Of a stretch of 64,000 nt of DNA, positions 10,899 through 21,045 are shown piece after piece. The position numbers were made by a program, and so were the translations under genes. The stretch's first letter is position 1. Each line of letters opens with the position of its first letter. The notes under the pieces were generated by a model. It saw only the letters and a list, made by a program, of their open reading frames with translations. It did no database searches and was not told the DNA's origin. The stretch comes from Trypanosoma brucei gambiense DAL972 (Eukaryota > Euglenozoa > Kinetoplastea > Trypanosomatida > Trypanosomatidae): the NCBI RefSeq assembly GCF_000210295.1, contig NC_026734.1, forward strand, positions 1 to 64,000, written 5' to 3'.

Positions 10899-11726
10899 TC
10901 ACGATCGCTTGATGTAAAGATAAAATGGCCCACTTGCTGGGCTCCACTCAACGCTATCCTCTTGCCACCTGTAGTCGACCATCTCGAATTTCTCAAATGC
11001 GTCGGGGTCTCGAGCTGCAGCCACGGAGCGGGAGTGCGGATACAAGTCTTCCATGCATAACACGCGACTTCCGATAGGTAGGGATCGCAACCGCTCCGAC
11101 AAATAATGATTTACGAAGCGAGGCATTAGTAAATTTGCGATCCACACGACACAAGAAGAAGAAAAGTAGTTGTCCTGCTTCAGAACCTTGCAGAAGTCCC
11201 CGCAAACAATGCTCACATCCAACTTCCGACCACGGCGCTTTTCAAATACAGGTCGAAGATGCGTCCACGCCTCTTTCGCCACCTTGGCGTTGTGCTCATT
11301 GATTTCCACACCAACGCAACTGGCGCCCGTGGCTAATGCAACATGAAACAAAACGCTGCCATTTCCGCAACCCAAGTCGTAGAAAGTATCATCTGCTGTC
11401 ACATTTGCCACACGCAGCAGCCGTGCAACGAATGGAGGAAGCACAGATTTGGCGCAAAGTTCCCTTCGGCCTTTGCACGTGACCTGTCGAGACACTTGTA
11501 GCGATAAATAGCACCTTTCAAGTTCCTTCGACACGTATAAACAATCACATGAGTGCTCTGGGCAGTGATGACAACCACTTCCATTCGGTGAGCTGCGCAA
11601 CGGTAACACAAACGGATCACCCGGCCGACCGGTTCCAACTTCAGCCACAACTTCCGGTGAAGATGCACGAGAGCGCTTCAGAACCCGTCCGCACCCCCGC
11701 TTACTACGATGAACACGTGCATCCAT
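10899..11726 (-). CDS. DOT1B: histone H3K76 methyltransferase DOT1B
   Basis: This 275-residue protein has the DOT1-type S-adenosylmethionine fold: motif I 'DLGCGNG' at residues 117-123, the acidic post-I loop 'VGVEIN' at 138-143, and 'VVWIANLLMPRFVNHYL', matching the Dot1 stretch around the conserved asparagine. In T. brucei DOT1B makes H3K76 di- and trimethyl marks. It is known to act in silencing of variant surface glycoprotein expression sites and in cell-cycle progression during differentiation. The ATG at 11726 is preceded by a splice-acceptor AG at about 11735 and a pyrimidine tract in the transcript, which excludes a longer TTG-initiated frame. A cysteine/histidine cluster at about residues 52-62 (C-x2-C-x4-C-x-C) lies before the catalytic core. 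Confidence 0.9.
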   Translation of the reverse strand: MDARVHRSKRGCGRVLKRSRASSPEVVAEVGTGRPGDPFVLPLRSSPNGSGCHHCPEHSCDCLYVSKELERCYLSLQVSRQVTCKGRRELCAKSVLPPFVARLLRVANVTADDTFYDLGCGNGSVLFHVALATGASCVGVEINEHNAKVAKEAWTHLRPVFEKRRGRKLDVSIVCGDFCKVLKQDNYFSSSCVVWIANLLMPRFVNHYLSERLRSLPIGSRVLCMEDLYPHSRSVAAARDPDAFEKFEMVDYRWQEDSVEWSPASGPFYLYIKRS

Positions 11727-11790
11727 TAGTGTCACTTCAGAACCGTAAATCGAAGAAAGACAAAACAAAACAAAGAAAATAGAAGGAATC
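11727..11790 (-). promoter_or_regulatory. predicted trans-splice acceptor region of DOT1B
   Basis: In the transcript sense a pyrimidine-rich tract (complement of about 11747-11790) is followed by an AG at about 11735-11736 and then the DOT1B start eight bases later. The arrangement is typical of spliced-leader addition. The exact site is inferred. Confidence 0.5.
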
Positions 11791-12190
11791 AGAATTATAC
11801 GGCGTTATCAAAAAAACAAAAAAAAACAATTCGCAGAGTGAAAGAGAGTCGCTCCCAACGTTATACCACAAAAAACACTAAACATATAAGAAAGAAAAAC
11901 AGAAAAACAGAAAAACAAACAAGACATAAGCACTATCATCGTACGCTTCCTACTTAGTTATAATAACACATATCGATGTTAACAAAAAATTTGAGTAGAC
12001 CGAAGGAAATAATCATGGGAATCCTAATAATAAGCATAAACCCCACCAACAAACGAAAAAAAAATTATACTACCAGGATTACCGAAAAAATAGACAAAGT
12101 AAAAAAAAAAAACTAAAAATTAGCGATAAAATCAAAACATAGGTTGCTTATAAGTATAAATTTCCGCACACAGCTCTTCGAAAACAATGA
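11791..12190. other. spacer between DOT1B and the permease duplication
   Basis: About 400 bp of A-rich sequence without credible frames. It lies between the DOT1B acceptor region and the left edge of the first 2.2-kb repeat copy. Confidence 0.5.
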
Positions 12191-12764
12191 CCGCTAAAAG
12201 TGTGCGGCGTAAGTTCTATTTTACTTTCTACCGACTGCTACTACTGCTACCCGCAACCTTCTCAAGCATTATATTTTGTTTTAAACACTCCCGCACATCC
12301 GTCACACGACACCCCTCCACGCCACCGCTCAGAGCAACACGCCGCGCAACATGAGACCATAAGGTTCTCGGTATCCATGCGGCACTGGGGGCAAAAGCGG
12401 TTCGTGTATGATTTAGAACAGATAAATTAAATGAACATAAACAAGAGAGGGGAATAATAAAACATAAAAAGAAAAAAGGGAAGAAGAGGAAAGGAGAGGG
12501 GGGGGGAAGAAAATAATCAGGACGGTCCCGTATGGTACGGACAGTGCAAGGATGAGTTGCCGTGAAAATATGGGGAAAAGCAGGACAACAGACCTGAGCG
12601 ACTTCCGCCATTGATGATCACATAAGTGACCAAAGGCATTCATTCATCACACGGACTGCGCAACGCATATAAATGCTCCCGTTTCCCGAATCCAACAAAC
12701 AATCACATCACACCGTAGGGTTACCAACGGCAACTACAGCGACTACCAGCTCGCTTCTTGCAAA
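12191..12764 (-). other. 3' UTR region of permease copy A
   Basis: These 574 bp downstream of the stop codon belong to the duplicated unit and are the same as 15906-16479. Both permease mRNAs therefore probably share 3'-UTR control elements, the main level of gene regulation in trypanosomes. A run of nine G occurs at about 12499-12507 on the plus strand, a C run in the transcript. No protein gene is supported. Confidence 0.5.
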
Positions 12765-14315
12765 TTACTGCGAGGTGAGACTCGGGGCATATATACCTTG
12801 TGCAAAGAGTAACGCAGATATAGCAGCCGTTATCAAAAGAGTGAATATCCATCCGAGGTACATTTTCCCAACCATCATCCATCGCACCTTGCGGAATCCA
12901 CAATCCATAATACTGATAGCCACAACAGCACCTGTGATGCAGTGTGTTGAAGAGACGGGAATACCGAAGGCGGAACACAGTGACACGACAAGAGCAGCGG
13001 AAAGTTCTGCTGAAAACCCACGGCTAGGAGTAATCTTCGTAATGCGTTCCCCAAGCAACCGCATGATTCTAACACCCAACGTCGCGAGACCAACCACTAA
13101 CCCAGCTCCACCAAGAACCAATATCCATAATGGTACATCGTTCTCTTCTACCACTTGTTGGTTGATATAAATGGAGTACATGGCGGAAAATGGGGCAATG
13201 GCGTTACTCACATCGTTGGCACCATGTGCGAAGGATGCACAAGCAGCCGTAAATACCTGAAGGTAACGAAACACATACTCCACACGTTCATCATATATTT
13301 GCACATCAAATTTCAATGCTTCATCAACGACACCCGGTGTGGTCAGTCCACTGGCATTATTTGCAGGGTTTTCTTTAGCTGTTGGAGAGTCGCTGGTTGG
13401 CTCGCTCGATGGTGGGACTATGCGATTCGCAGTATCAACAGGACCTTCCACCGCTGCCCCCACTCCAGCAGCATTCTCTGATATGGCACCCGCATCTCCT
13501 GATATTTCCGGCGCGGTATTCATCCCTGTTTCAGCCCTTTCCCGCTCAGCTCTTTCAGTTATCAACCTCACACGGCGTCTCAGAAGTGGGATACAAGCCG
13601 CAGAAGTGGAGGCAGCCCCAAGTCCAATGAGGGCAGCAACCCATGACGCCTTCGCAGGGCCCCAGTGTAGATGAGAGTCCGCTCCCTTAAATAGCACAAA
13701 GAATGACTCCAGGAAAAATGTCACTCCGACAATTAATGGAAGGGCAAACAAAGCGCGGTTCACGGAGTTGGCAGGGCGCAGTACAACGAGCCGCAACAAT
13801 GCATACAGCGACGCAGCCACTGCGCCAGCAAACACTGGTGAAATGAACCATGACGCAATGATCGGGGCGACGCCAGTAACATACGGAAATTCATCGATCT
13901 TCTTAGCAAAGGAAACAGCGCCAAAACCACCGTACACAAGCGCAAAGCCAATTATAGCACCCGCAATGCTATGAGTTGAAGACACGGGAAGGCTCATCAT
14001 GGTGGCGAATAACAACCAAATGAAGGTTGCACTCAATGCGCACATCATACCGTACATCAGCACATATGGTTCATTTGCAAATGTCATTGGATTCGCAATA
14101 CCGCCTGATATTGTTGAGGTTACTTCAGACCCAAGAGAAACGGCACCCACAAACTCACAGATGGAGGCGAGTATAACAATTTGCCACAGGTTGAGTACTC
14201 GCGAGCCATACGTTGTACCAAAGGAATTCGCGAGGTCATTCATACCAACACCACAGCCGGTGAGGAACGAAACGATCCCACCGACAATAATGACCCATAA
14301 GTATGGATGCACCAT
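12765..14315 (-). CDS. PiT-family phosphate permease (PHO89/PHO-4 type), copy A
   Basis: A 516-residue inorganic phosphate transporter with the duplicated PiT signature: 'GVGMNDLANSFGTTYGSR' near residue 20 and 'FAHGANDVSNAIAPFSA' near residue 366. The N-terminal half has about seven hydrophobic segments. A hydrophilic loop of roughly residues 240-345 is rich in Ala, Glu, Pro and Ser. A further four or five segments follow, including a second 'PVSSTHCITGA' matching 'PVSSTHSIAGA' in the first half, so the internal inverted duplication of the family is visible. The family symports phosphate with Na+ or H+ across the plasma membrane. The copy-specific block is at residues 313-327, inside the cytosolic-type loop. 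The start is an ATG at 14315. Confidence 0.9.
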   Translation of the reverse strand: MVHPYLWVIIVGGIVSFLTGCGVGMNDLANSFGTTYGSRVLNLWQIVILASICEFVGAVSLGSEVTSTISGGIANPMTFANEPYVLMYGMMCALSATFIWLLFATMMSLPVSSTHSIAGAIIGFALVYGGFGAVSFAKKIDEFPYVTGVAPIIASWFISPVFAGAVAASLYALLRLVVLRPANSVNRALFALPLIVGVTFFLESFFVLFKGADSHLHWGPAKASWVAALIGLGAASTSAACIPLLRRRVRLITERAERERAETGMNTAPEISGDAGAISENAAGVGAAVEGPVDTANRIVPPSSEPTSDSPTAKENPANNASGLTTPGVVDEALKFDVQIYDERVEYVFRYLQVFTAACASFAHGANDVSNAIAPFSAMYSIYINQQVVEENDVPLWILVLGGAGLVVGLATLGVRIMRLLGERITKITPSRGFSAELSAALVVSLCSAFGIPVSSTHCITGAVVAISIMDCGFRKVRWMMVGKMYLGWIFTLLITAAISALLFAQGIYAPSLTSQ

Positions 14316-15905
14316 GATGAAATATGGTATTCACTTACTTCTTTCTCCTTGTTTACAATAATCTTATAGCTTAAGGCCAGCACGTAACTTACTAATGCGA
14401 GTAGTTTTTAACCCTTGTCTAAAGATGTCGAGCAGTATGGAAAGGGCAGAAAAGTATTGAGGTACTGATGGAAAATGTACGCACTTATTTATTTTTACAT
14501 GAATTCATTTTGTCTTGTTAGTTGTACTTGTAACGGCACTACCTTTTGTCGCAAAAGCAACTGTTGCGGTGAATACTTCATGGACTAAATGTTATCGAGA
14601 GGGGAATTAATGAGAACATTACGCTACGACGTACTTTACTTTCGATCTCTTTCCTTCTCTTACTTGCAACAACCACGTGCCGGGTCACGTCTTTTTCTGA
14701 GTGTTTATCCACAGCAGGTAGTATTTTTTTTTTTCCCACTCCAAAGTTTCTACAGAAATATAAAGCTGTGAAACCGCACGAGGAAAAGTGAAACAAACAA
14801 AAAACGAGACGAGCGGTTCAGTGTTGCAGCGGTATGTGGCGGGACCGAAAGTCCCCCCTCCTCTTTTCTCCGTGATTCCTTATTCAGTAACAAGTGAAGA
14901 GGAAGTTTGTAAACATATATAAATGTAAATAAATATATATATCTGCTTTTTTTTAATAAAATATTCATTTATTTGAAAAAAGGGGGAAGGAAGGGAGGAT
15001 GATGCCGGGAACACAGTTTTAAAGTGCGGACAGTAATCCGTATGTTTTTTTTTTCTGAGTCCAACACTTTCAATTTGCACAGCCGTGCATTCACCAACGC
15101 CTGTGCGTGCGCGTTTGCGTCCGCGTGTCCAGTTATTTCGCTTCATATTATGGCACCACAATAACTGCACGGGAAACACAAAACACGAAGGAGGTCACGT
15201 GTCCCTCAAACCGATCATCCGACAACCAAGTAAAGAAAAGCACAAAAAAAAACAAAACACAGAACAACAAAATAGCAACGTCCGCAAAACAGACTGCCGT
15301 CACACACACACACACACACACACACAAGCACGAAAAGAAAAAAAAGAGAGAGGTAGAAGAAGAAAGAAAGAACAAAATGAGAAGATGCAACCAACCGTAG
15401 TTTATCACCATATAAAAAAAGGACGTGCCGAGAACACACAAGTTACTTACTCCTATTTATTTTTTTTTTTAAATGCCTCCAGCTCGTTTCGCATCACCTC
15501 ATCACCTTCCAGGCTGTTGTCGCTGCTGCCACAGTTAATAATTACACCCCATCATCCTCAAAAAAGAAAAAAAGAAAAAAGAAGACAAACCCTGCCAGTG
15601 TTAATGTTATTACATGACTCTAATGGCTAACAGCCCTTGTCTCTCTCGTTTTCGCATACTCATCCTTCCGCCACCCAAAACATTGCCGCATCCTACGCAA
15701 GTAACATGCTACTTCATCCCTTGCCGCTCATTCATGAAACAACGTAACGAGAAATCGTGACGCAGCGCAACAATACAGAAGAACGGAAGGAATAAAAGAA
15801 AAAAGGGCAATGCACCTGCGATTAAATGGAAAGCAGACACTTGGTGGGAACAATAAAAAACAAAAAAAAAAATTACTTACTACAACTTTTACCGACCTGC
15901 AGCGC
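14316..15905. other. spacer between permease copies
   Basis: Eighty-one bases belong to repeat copy A (to 14396). The remaining 1.5 kb is unique. It is rich in homopolymer and purine-rich runs (for example 15328-15380 and 15560-15590) and holds a (CA)13 tract at 15301-15326. It should contain the poly(A) and splice signals between the two permease messages. The frames on both strands are low-complexity and not credible genes. Confidence 0.5.
15301..15326. repeat. (CA)13 microsatellite
   Basis: Perfect CA dinucleotide run in the unique spacer between the two permease copies. Confidence 0.9.
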
Positions 15906-16479
15906 CCGCTAAAAGTGTGCGGCGTAAGTTCTATTTTACTTTCTACCGACTGCTACTACTGCTACCCGCAACCTTCTCAAGCATTATATTTTGTTTTAAA
16001 CACTCCCGCACATCCGTCACACGACACCCCTCCACGCCACCGCTCAGAGCAACACGCCGCGCAACATGAGACCATAAGGTTCTCGGTATCCATGCGGCAC
16101 TGGGGGCAAAAGCGGTTCGTGTATGATTTAGAACAGATAAATTAAATGAACATAAACAAGAGAGGGGAATAATAAAACATAAAAAGAAAAAAGGGAAGAA
16201 GAGGAAAGGAGAGGGGGGGGGAAGAAAATAATCAGGACGGTCCCGTATGGTACGGACAGTGCAAGGATGAGTTGCCGTGAAAATATGGGGAAAAGCAGGA
16301 CAACAGACCTGAGCGACTTCCGCCATTGATGATCACATAAGTGACCAAAGGCATTCATTCATCACACGGACTGCGCAACGCATATAAATGCTCCCGTTTC
16401 CCGAATCCAACAAACAATCACATCACACCGTAGGGTTACCAACGGCAACTACAGCGACTACCAGCTCGCTTCTTGCAAA
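15906..16479 (-). other. 3' UTR region of permease copy B
   Basis: Same sequence as 12191-12764, downstream of the second permease stop codon. No gene is supported. Confidence 0.5.
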
Positions 16480-18027
16480 TTACTGCGAGGTGAGACTCGG
16501 GGCATATATACCTTGTGCAAAGAGTAACGCAGATATAGCAGCCGTTATCAAAAGAGTGAATATCCATCCGAGGTACATTTTCCCAACCATCATCCATCGC
16601 ACCTTGCGGAATCCACAATCCATAATACTGATAGCCACAACAGCACCTGTGATGCAGTGTGTTGAAGAGACGGGAATACCGAAGGCGGAACACAGTGACA
16701 CGACAAGAGCAGCGGAAAGTTCTGCTGAAAACCCACGGCTAGGAGTAATCTTCGTAATGCGTTCCCCAAGCAACCGCATGATTCTAACACCCAACGTCGC
16801 GAGACCAACCACTAACCCAGCTCCACCAAGAACCAATATCCATAATGGTACATCGTTCTCTTCTACCACTTGTTGGTTGATATAAATGGAGTACATGGCG
16901 GAAAATGGGGCAATGGCGTTACTCACATCGTTGGCACCATGTGCGAAGGATGCACAAGCAGCCGTAAATACCTGAAGGTAACGAAACACATACTCCACAC
17001 GTTCATCATATATTTGCACATCAAATTTCAATGCTTCATCAACGACACCTGTCATACTTAGTCGACTCATATTTTTCGATTGGTACTCAGTTGTTGGAGA
17101 GTCGCTGGTTGGCTCGCTCGATGGTGGGACTATGCGATTCGCAGTATCAACAGGACCTTCCACCGCTGCCCCCACTCCAGCAGCATTCTCTGATATGGCA
17201 CCCGCATCTCCTGATATTTCCGGCGCGGTATTCATCCCTGTTTCAGCCCTTTCCCGCTCAGCTCTTTCAGTTATCAACCTCACACGGCGTCTCAGAAGTG
17301 GGATACAAGCCGCAGAAGTGGAGGCAGCCCCAAGTCCAATGAGGGCAGCAACCCATGACGCCTTCGCAGGGCCCCAGTGTAGATGAGAGTCCGCTCCCTT
17401 AAATAGCACAAAGAATGACTCCAGGAAAAATGTCACTCCGACAATTAATGGAAGGGCAAACAAAGCGCGGTTCACGGAGTTGGCAGGGCGCAGTACAACG
17501 AGCCGCAACAATGCATACAGCGACGCAGCCACTGCGCCAGCAAACACTGGTGAAATGAACCATGACGCAATGATCGGGGCGACGCCAGTAACATACGGAA
17601 ATTCATCGATCTTCTTAGCAAAGGAAACAGCGCCAAAACCACCGTACACAAGCGCAAAGCCAATTATAGCACCCGCAATGCTATGAGTTGAAGACACGGG
17701 AAGGCTCATCATGGTGGCGAATAACAACCAAATGAAGGTTGCACTCAATGCGCACATCATACCGTACATCAGCACATATGGTTCATTTGCAAATGTCATT
17801 GGATTCGCAATACCGCCTGATATTGTTGAGGTTACTTCAGACCCAAGAGAAACGGCACCCACAAACTCACAGATGGAGGCGAGTATAACAATTTGCCACA
17901 GGTTGAGTACTCGCGAGCCATACGTTGTACCAAAGGAATTCGCGAGGTCATTCATACCAACACCACAGCCGGTGAGGAACGAAACGATCCCACCGACAAT
18001 AATGACCCATAAGTATGGATGCACCAT
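16480..18027 (-). CDS. PiT-family phosphate permease (PHO89/PHO-4 type), copy B
   Basis: A 515-residue phosphate transporter identical to copy A in all predicted membrane segments and both signature motifs. The only difference is in the central hydrophilic loop at residues 313-326, where 'TEYQSKNMSRLSMTG' replaces 'AKENPANNASGLTTPG'. The changed segment gains Arg, Lys, Met and Tyr and could alter phosphorylation, ubiquitylation or partner binding without touching transport residues; that is inference. The start is an ATG at 18027. The sequence upstream of 18108 differs from copy A, so splice signals and possibly transcript level differ between the copies. Confidence 0.9.
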   Translation of the reverse strand: MVHPYLWVIIVGGIVSFLTGCGVGMNDLANSFGTTYGSRVLNLWQIVILASICEFVGAVSLGSEVTSTISGGIANPMTFANEPYVLMYGMMCALSATFIWLLFATMMSLPVSSTHSIAGAIIGFALVYGGFGAVSFAKKIDEFPYVTGVAPIIASWFISPVFAGAVAASLYALLRLVVLRPANSVNRALFALPLIVGVTFFLESFFVLFKGADSHLHWGPAKASWVAALIGLGAASTSAACIPLLRRRVRLITERAERERAETGMNTAPEISGDAGAISENAAGVGAAVEGPVDTANRIVPPSSEPTSDSPTTEYQSKNMSRLSMTGVVDEALKFDVQIYDERVEYVFRYLQVFTAACASFAHGANDVSNAIAPFSAMYSIYINQQVVEENDVPLWILVLGGAGLVVGLATLGVRIMRLLGERITKITPSRGFSAELSAALVVSLCSAFGIPVSSTHCITGAVVAISIMDCGFRKVRWMMVGKMYLGWIFTLLITAAISALLFAQGIYAPSLTSQ

Positions 18028-18396
18028 GATGAAATATGGTATTCACTTACTTCTTTCTCCTTGTTTACAATAATCTTATAGCTTAAGGCCAGCACGTAAC
18101 TTACTAATACCGTGTAACGGTATTTCTTTCGGAAGTAGTTCGAAACATGAAATGAAGAAATTAGGAGATGAGCGCGCATAATTGGGAAACGTAAATTTTT
18201 ATATCCTGTGTATTAAAAATGGAGTAGCATCGCAATTATTGCTTGTTTTTGTCGCGAACAGTAGCAAAGGGCCTTAAGAGGGGAAATTGGTGCAAAATGT
18301 ATGTTCTGTTTGATTGATCTTAACTTCCTCATATATCTTTCTATGGCGGTGAGTGCTCTTGTTTTCATTTTGGCGTTGTCTCCTGTGTTAGTTATA
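18028..18396. other. spacer upstream of permease copy B
   Basis: Eighty-one bases of repeat copy B, then about 290 bp of unique sequence. This should hold the copy B acceptor and the 3' UTR of the next gene. No credible frame. Confidence 0.45.
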
Positions 18397-19305
18397 TCAC
18401 TTTCCACAACCGTGCTTTTTGTATAGTTCTTCTATGTGTTTCTCGCGGCGCATAATGCGCCTAATTTCACTCTTTATAGAGTTCTTTATGTCGTGCTGCA
18501 GCTGAAGATAAATCGCTCTCCGCTGAGTTTCGAATCGTGCGAGTAGACATTCCCTTTCGTGTTTTTCCTTCTGCTGTATAGCAAAGTAATTTCTTTGGTG
18601 CTCAGGGGGAATCCCAGTAAGTTTCTGCGTCTCTCCTTCCATGAGTGTTTTAATGGCAAAACACTCATCGAGAGCATCCTGGAAAATTGTTCTCCTTCCA
18701 ATAAACTCCTCATTTTCAACCACCACCGAAGCCTTGTTGAAGAAACCCCTTACTAATGCTTGTCGTCGCCTACCCTCGCGATCACACGTCTTTTTGCGCT
18801 CGTTGTACTCTTCCATCAAAAGATGCTCAATACGTCTTGCATTTAACTTCATGGTCTTTGCTGTAGCGGCAGCGTCATGTTGTCTTTTCTTCTTGGACAT
18901 CTCTTTCACCTGTTTACCTAACAGTGAATACACAGCCTTGCGGTAAGATGTGCCAAAACCGTTGCGCTCTAGTTGTCGGACTAACAGCTGAATCAGAATG
19001 TTTGGCTGATCTTCTTCGGAAACCCTTGTCCTGTGATCCCATGGCCCACGCAAATCCTTTCGCTTCATTGACACACGCTGCACGTTACCCCCGCTTAAGG
19101 TATCCCTCCGTAAAGTGGTCAAAAAGCGCAAAGATGATACATTATCCACGCAACCGCGACGAAAGAGAGGACCTGCAAGAGATCTTATTACATTAGATGT
19201 TGGCAAAAGGCAACATCTATTGTCAGGAGATGTCACTGCACGCTGCCAGGCTTGCGGATCCCTTATGATGTCACTGATAAACCTCTCAACGAGGGGATCA
19301 CACAT
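18397..19305 (-). CDS. hypothetical basic coiled-coil protein
   Basis: A 302-residue protein of unknown function. It is strongly basic and rich in Arg, Lys, Glu and Gln, with long predicted helices across the C-terminal two thirds, for example 'RRIEHLLMEEYNERKK' and 'EIRRIMRREKHIEELYKKH', which suggests a coiled-coil or cytoskeletal protein. No enzymatic motif is visible. The open frame extends to 19449, but the likely splice acceptor (CAG at about 19360-19362, after a long pyrimidine tract in the transcript) lies inside that extension. The ATG at 19305 is therefore the better start. No family was recognised. Confidence 0.6.
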   Translation of the reverse strand: MCDPLVERFISDIIRDPQAWQRAVTSPDNRCCLLPTSNVIRSLAGPLFRRGCVDNVSSLRFLTTLRRDTLSGGNVQRVSMKRKDLRGPWDHRTRVSEEDQPNILIQLLVRQLERNGFGTSYRKAVYSLLGKQVKEMSKKKRQHDAAATAKTMKLNARRIEHLLMEEYNERKKTCDREGRRRQALVRGFFNKASVVVENEEFIGRRTIFQDALDECFAIKTLMEGETQKLTGIPPEHQRNYFAIQQKEKHERECLLARFETQRRAIYLQLQHDIKNSIKSEIRRIMRREKHIEELYKKHGCGK

Positions 19306-19888
19306 TCTTTTCCTTCGAGAAACACAGAAACGGCACGAACCCCACTCCCTATATGCTCCCTGAAAACGCTTCAACGGGTACCGACAATACAATAGGAAAA
19401 GATGAAGATAAAAACAGCGAAAGAGTAATGGCGAAGAACAGAAGAACAAGCAAACAAACTTGGGTGGTGCGTTGGAAAGACCCTGTAGAGCTTAAAAAAA
19501 AAAAAAGGACCCGCAACGATACACGCACGTTTATTTTGCTCAGGCGGGAGCGCAGGTGCACCGAAGGGAGGGGTTTCGGCGGAGGTGAAACCATCATGAA
19601 GGACTGCCAACGGAATTAAACTTTGACAGCAGACGAGACCCCGGGGAATTCCCTTTCCCTTTCCTTCCTCCCTTTTTTTTTTTTATGTCGCCGCGTCGTG
19701 TACATGCGCGGGTGGTTAAAAAAAAAAAAAGTAAAAGCGGAAGTGACGAGTAGCGGACGCCCTCCCTCAACTCCCCTTTTCTCTCCTTTTCTTTCACTTT
19801 TCAGTTTCATGCTGGAGCCGCCGCCCCCCCCCCCCCAACGATTGCTGATTTAAATCACTTAAGACCTTTCTAACGCCATGCCTCGCAC
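19306..19888. other. spacer between coiled-coil gene and ASF1A
   Basis: About 580 bp. Purine-rich sequence at 19385-19460 (pyrimidine tract in the transcript) precedes the likely acceptor of the coiled-coil gene. Poly-T and poly-A runs occur at 19672-19684 and 19718-19730, and a C run at about 19824-19836. No gene. Confidence 0.5.
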
Positions 19889-20404
19889 TCATCTGGGTTC
19901 AAGTGCCTCTCTTCCTTCACTCGGTCCTCCATTCCATGCGATGGGTGTCACCGTTACGGTCGGCCGCGGCATTGCAATAAATCGCCCCATCAGCTCCACC
20001 TGAGGTACTGGCGGAGGGCAGTTGTTCATACGTCCATCGAAGTAAGCGACTTGCGTGTAGTATCCGACGCGCAGAAACTCCTGCTCCCTGTACTGAAAAG
20101 ATATTACGAGAATTGTAACCCCTAACACTTCCTGCGTAGGAACCAACTCCACCTGCGGTGGGTCACATTCCATTGTGAATTCCGTCACCCCCTGCGCAAG
20201 AGGTCCTACATCAAAGGAATCGAGTACCTGATCATGGTTTGGTGATGCAGCACTACCGACCCACACGAAAGCAATGGATATGGTGTCATCTAATGCTTCT
20301 AAAGCCTCTAACCGCATCCGCCAGTGCATTGGTTGGGTGTAAGAAGAAGGATTGTCCCCTATCAGTTCTATCTCCAAAAGTTGTACAATTGGTTGTATGC
20401 TCAT
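19889..20404 (-). CDS. ASF1A: histone chaperone ASF1 (ASF1A)
   Basis: A 171-residue histone H3-H4 chaperone of the ASF1 family. The immunoglobulin-like core is clear: 'FVWVGSAASPNHDQVLDSFDVGP' spans residues 47-68, 'DPPQVELVP' 81-89, 'EVLGVTILVISFQYREQEFLRVGYY' 92-116, and the closing 'PTVTVTPIAW' strand about 148-157. The valine at about 94 of the H3-binding surface in human ASF1 appears conserved. The protein lacks the long acidic tail of yeast ASF1. ASF1 hands H3-H4 to CAF-1 and HIR-type assembly factors; in T. brucei ASF1A has been linked to chromatin at silent expression sites. The ATG at 20404 gives the family's typical 'MSIxxxx' N-terminus, while the longer frame would need a TTG. Confidence 0.92.
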   Translation of the reverse strand: MSIQPIVQLLEIELIGDNPSSYTQPMHWRMRLEALEALDDTISIAFVWVGSAASPNHDQVLDSFDVGPLAQGVTEFTMECDPPQVELVPTQEVLGVTILVISFQYREQEFLRVGYYTQVAYFDGRMNNCPPPVPQVELMGRFIAMPRPTVTVTPIAWNGGPSEGREALEPR

Positions 20405-21045
20405 CCCTTCACCAAACCTCAATTAAGCTACCGTTATAGATTGAATTCTTGTATTGTTCCCTGATTTGGGTCCAATTCACTAATGTAATTACTTGGAATT
20501 ATGTGTGTGTGCGTGTGTGTTTAAGAAGCTTAGGCGCCGCGTTCGCTAAAAGCGTCTATGATTTTAACAAATCTTGTGATGTCTATCTATGTCACTGCGC
20601 AGTAACAGCGAAAACGTTTTGGGCGCGCGACAGCCGAGTATGTCCTTAAGTACTGCCGTACTGACGAATGTGCAACACTACTACCACGTCCTTCCCTCAG
20701 TTCTTTCGTTTTTCTTGGCTGAAATTGAAAGTGCAAAAAAAAAAAGGAAGTGGCAAGGTTTAAATTCTCAAAACAAATAAATAAAAACACAAACTTCAGG
20801 TTAAGCTTCTGTCTTGGCCTTCGTTCTATGCTGCGCAGACCCACAACTACTTAACCAGAGGAGCGGAAAAAAAAAAAGAACCAGACTCTTGAGAGAACCT
20901 TGTCCGAACGCAGAGTACGAAACCAAAATATTGACAATGAGAGTTATGACAATGCGAGAGGGATCAAGTTTTGAATGAAACGATGAAGGTATACCCGGCG
21001 AAAGGATCATCACTAAGAACATATACTAACACACACCTTCCCTGG
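20405..21045. other. spacer between ASF1A and BRCA2
   Basis: About 640 bp with GT-rich sequence at 20504-20521 and A runs at 20735-20746 and 20869-20878. It holds the ASF1A 5' UTR and the BRCA2 3' UTR. No credible gene. Confidence 0.5.

Larger units (their letters stand above)
12191..14396. repeat. 2.2-kb direct repeat, copy A (permease unit)
   Basis: This 2206-bp unit contains a complete permease coding region, its 3' UTR and 81 bp upstream of its ATG. It matches the unit at 15906-18108 (2203 bp) in the same orientation with essentially no differences outside one block: 13335-13379 (45 bp) here against 17050-17091 (42 bp) there. The edges are sharp: the left edge is at 'ccgctaaaag', the right edge at 'ttactaat'. 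Near-identity including the 3' UTR indicates a recent duplication or ongoing gene conversion. Confidence 0.95.
15906..18108. repeat. 2.2-kb direct repeat, copy B (permease unit)
   Basis: Second copy of the permease unit, 2203 bp, same orientation as 12191-14396. It differs by a single 42-bp replacement at 17050-17091, which is three bases shorter than the corresponding block and keeps the reading frame. Confidence 0.95.
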
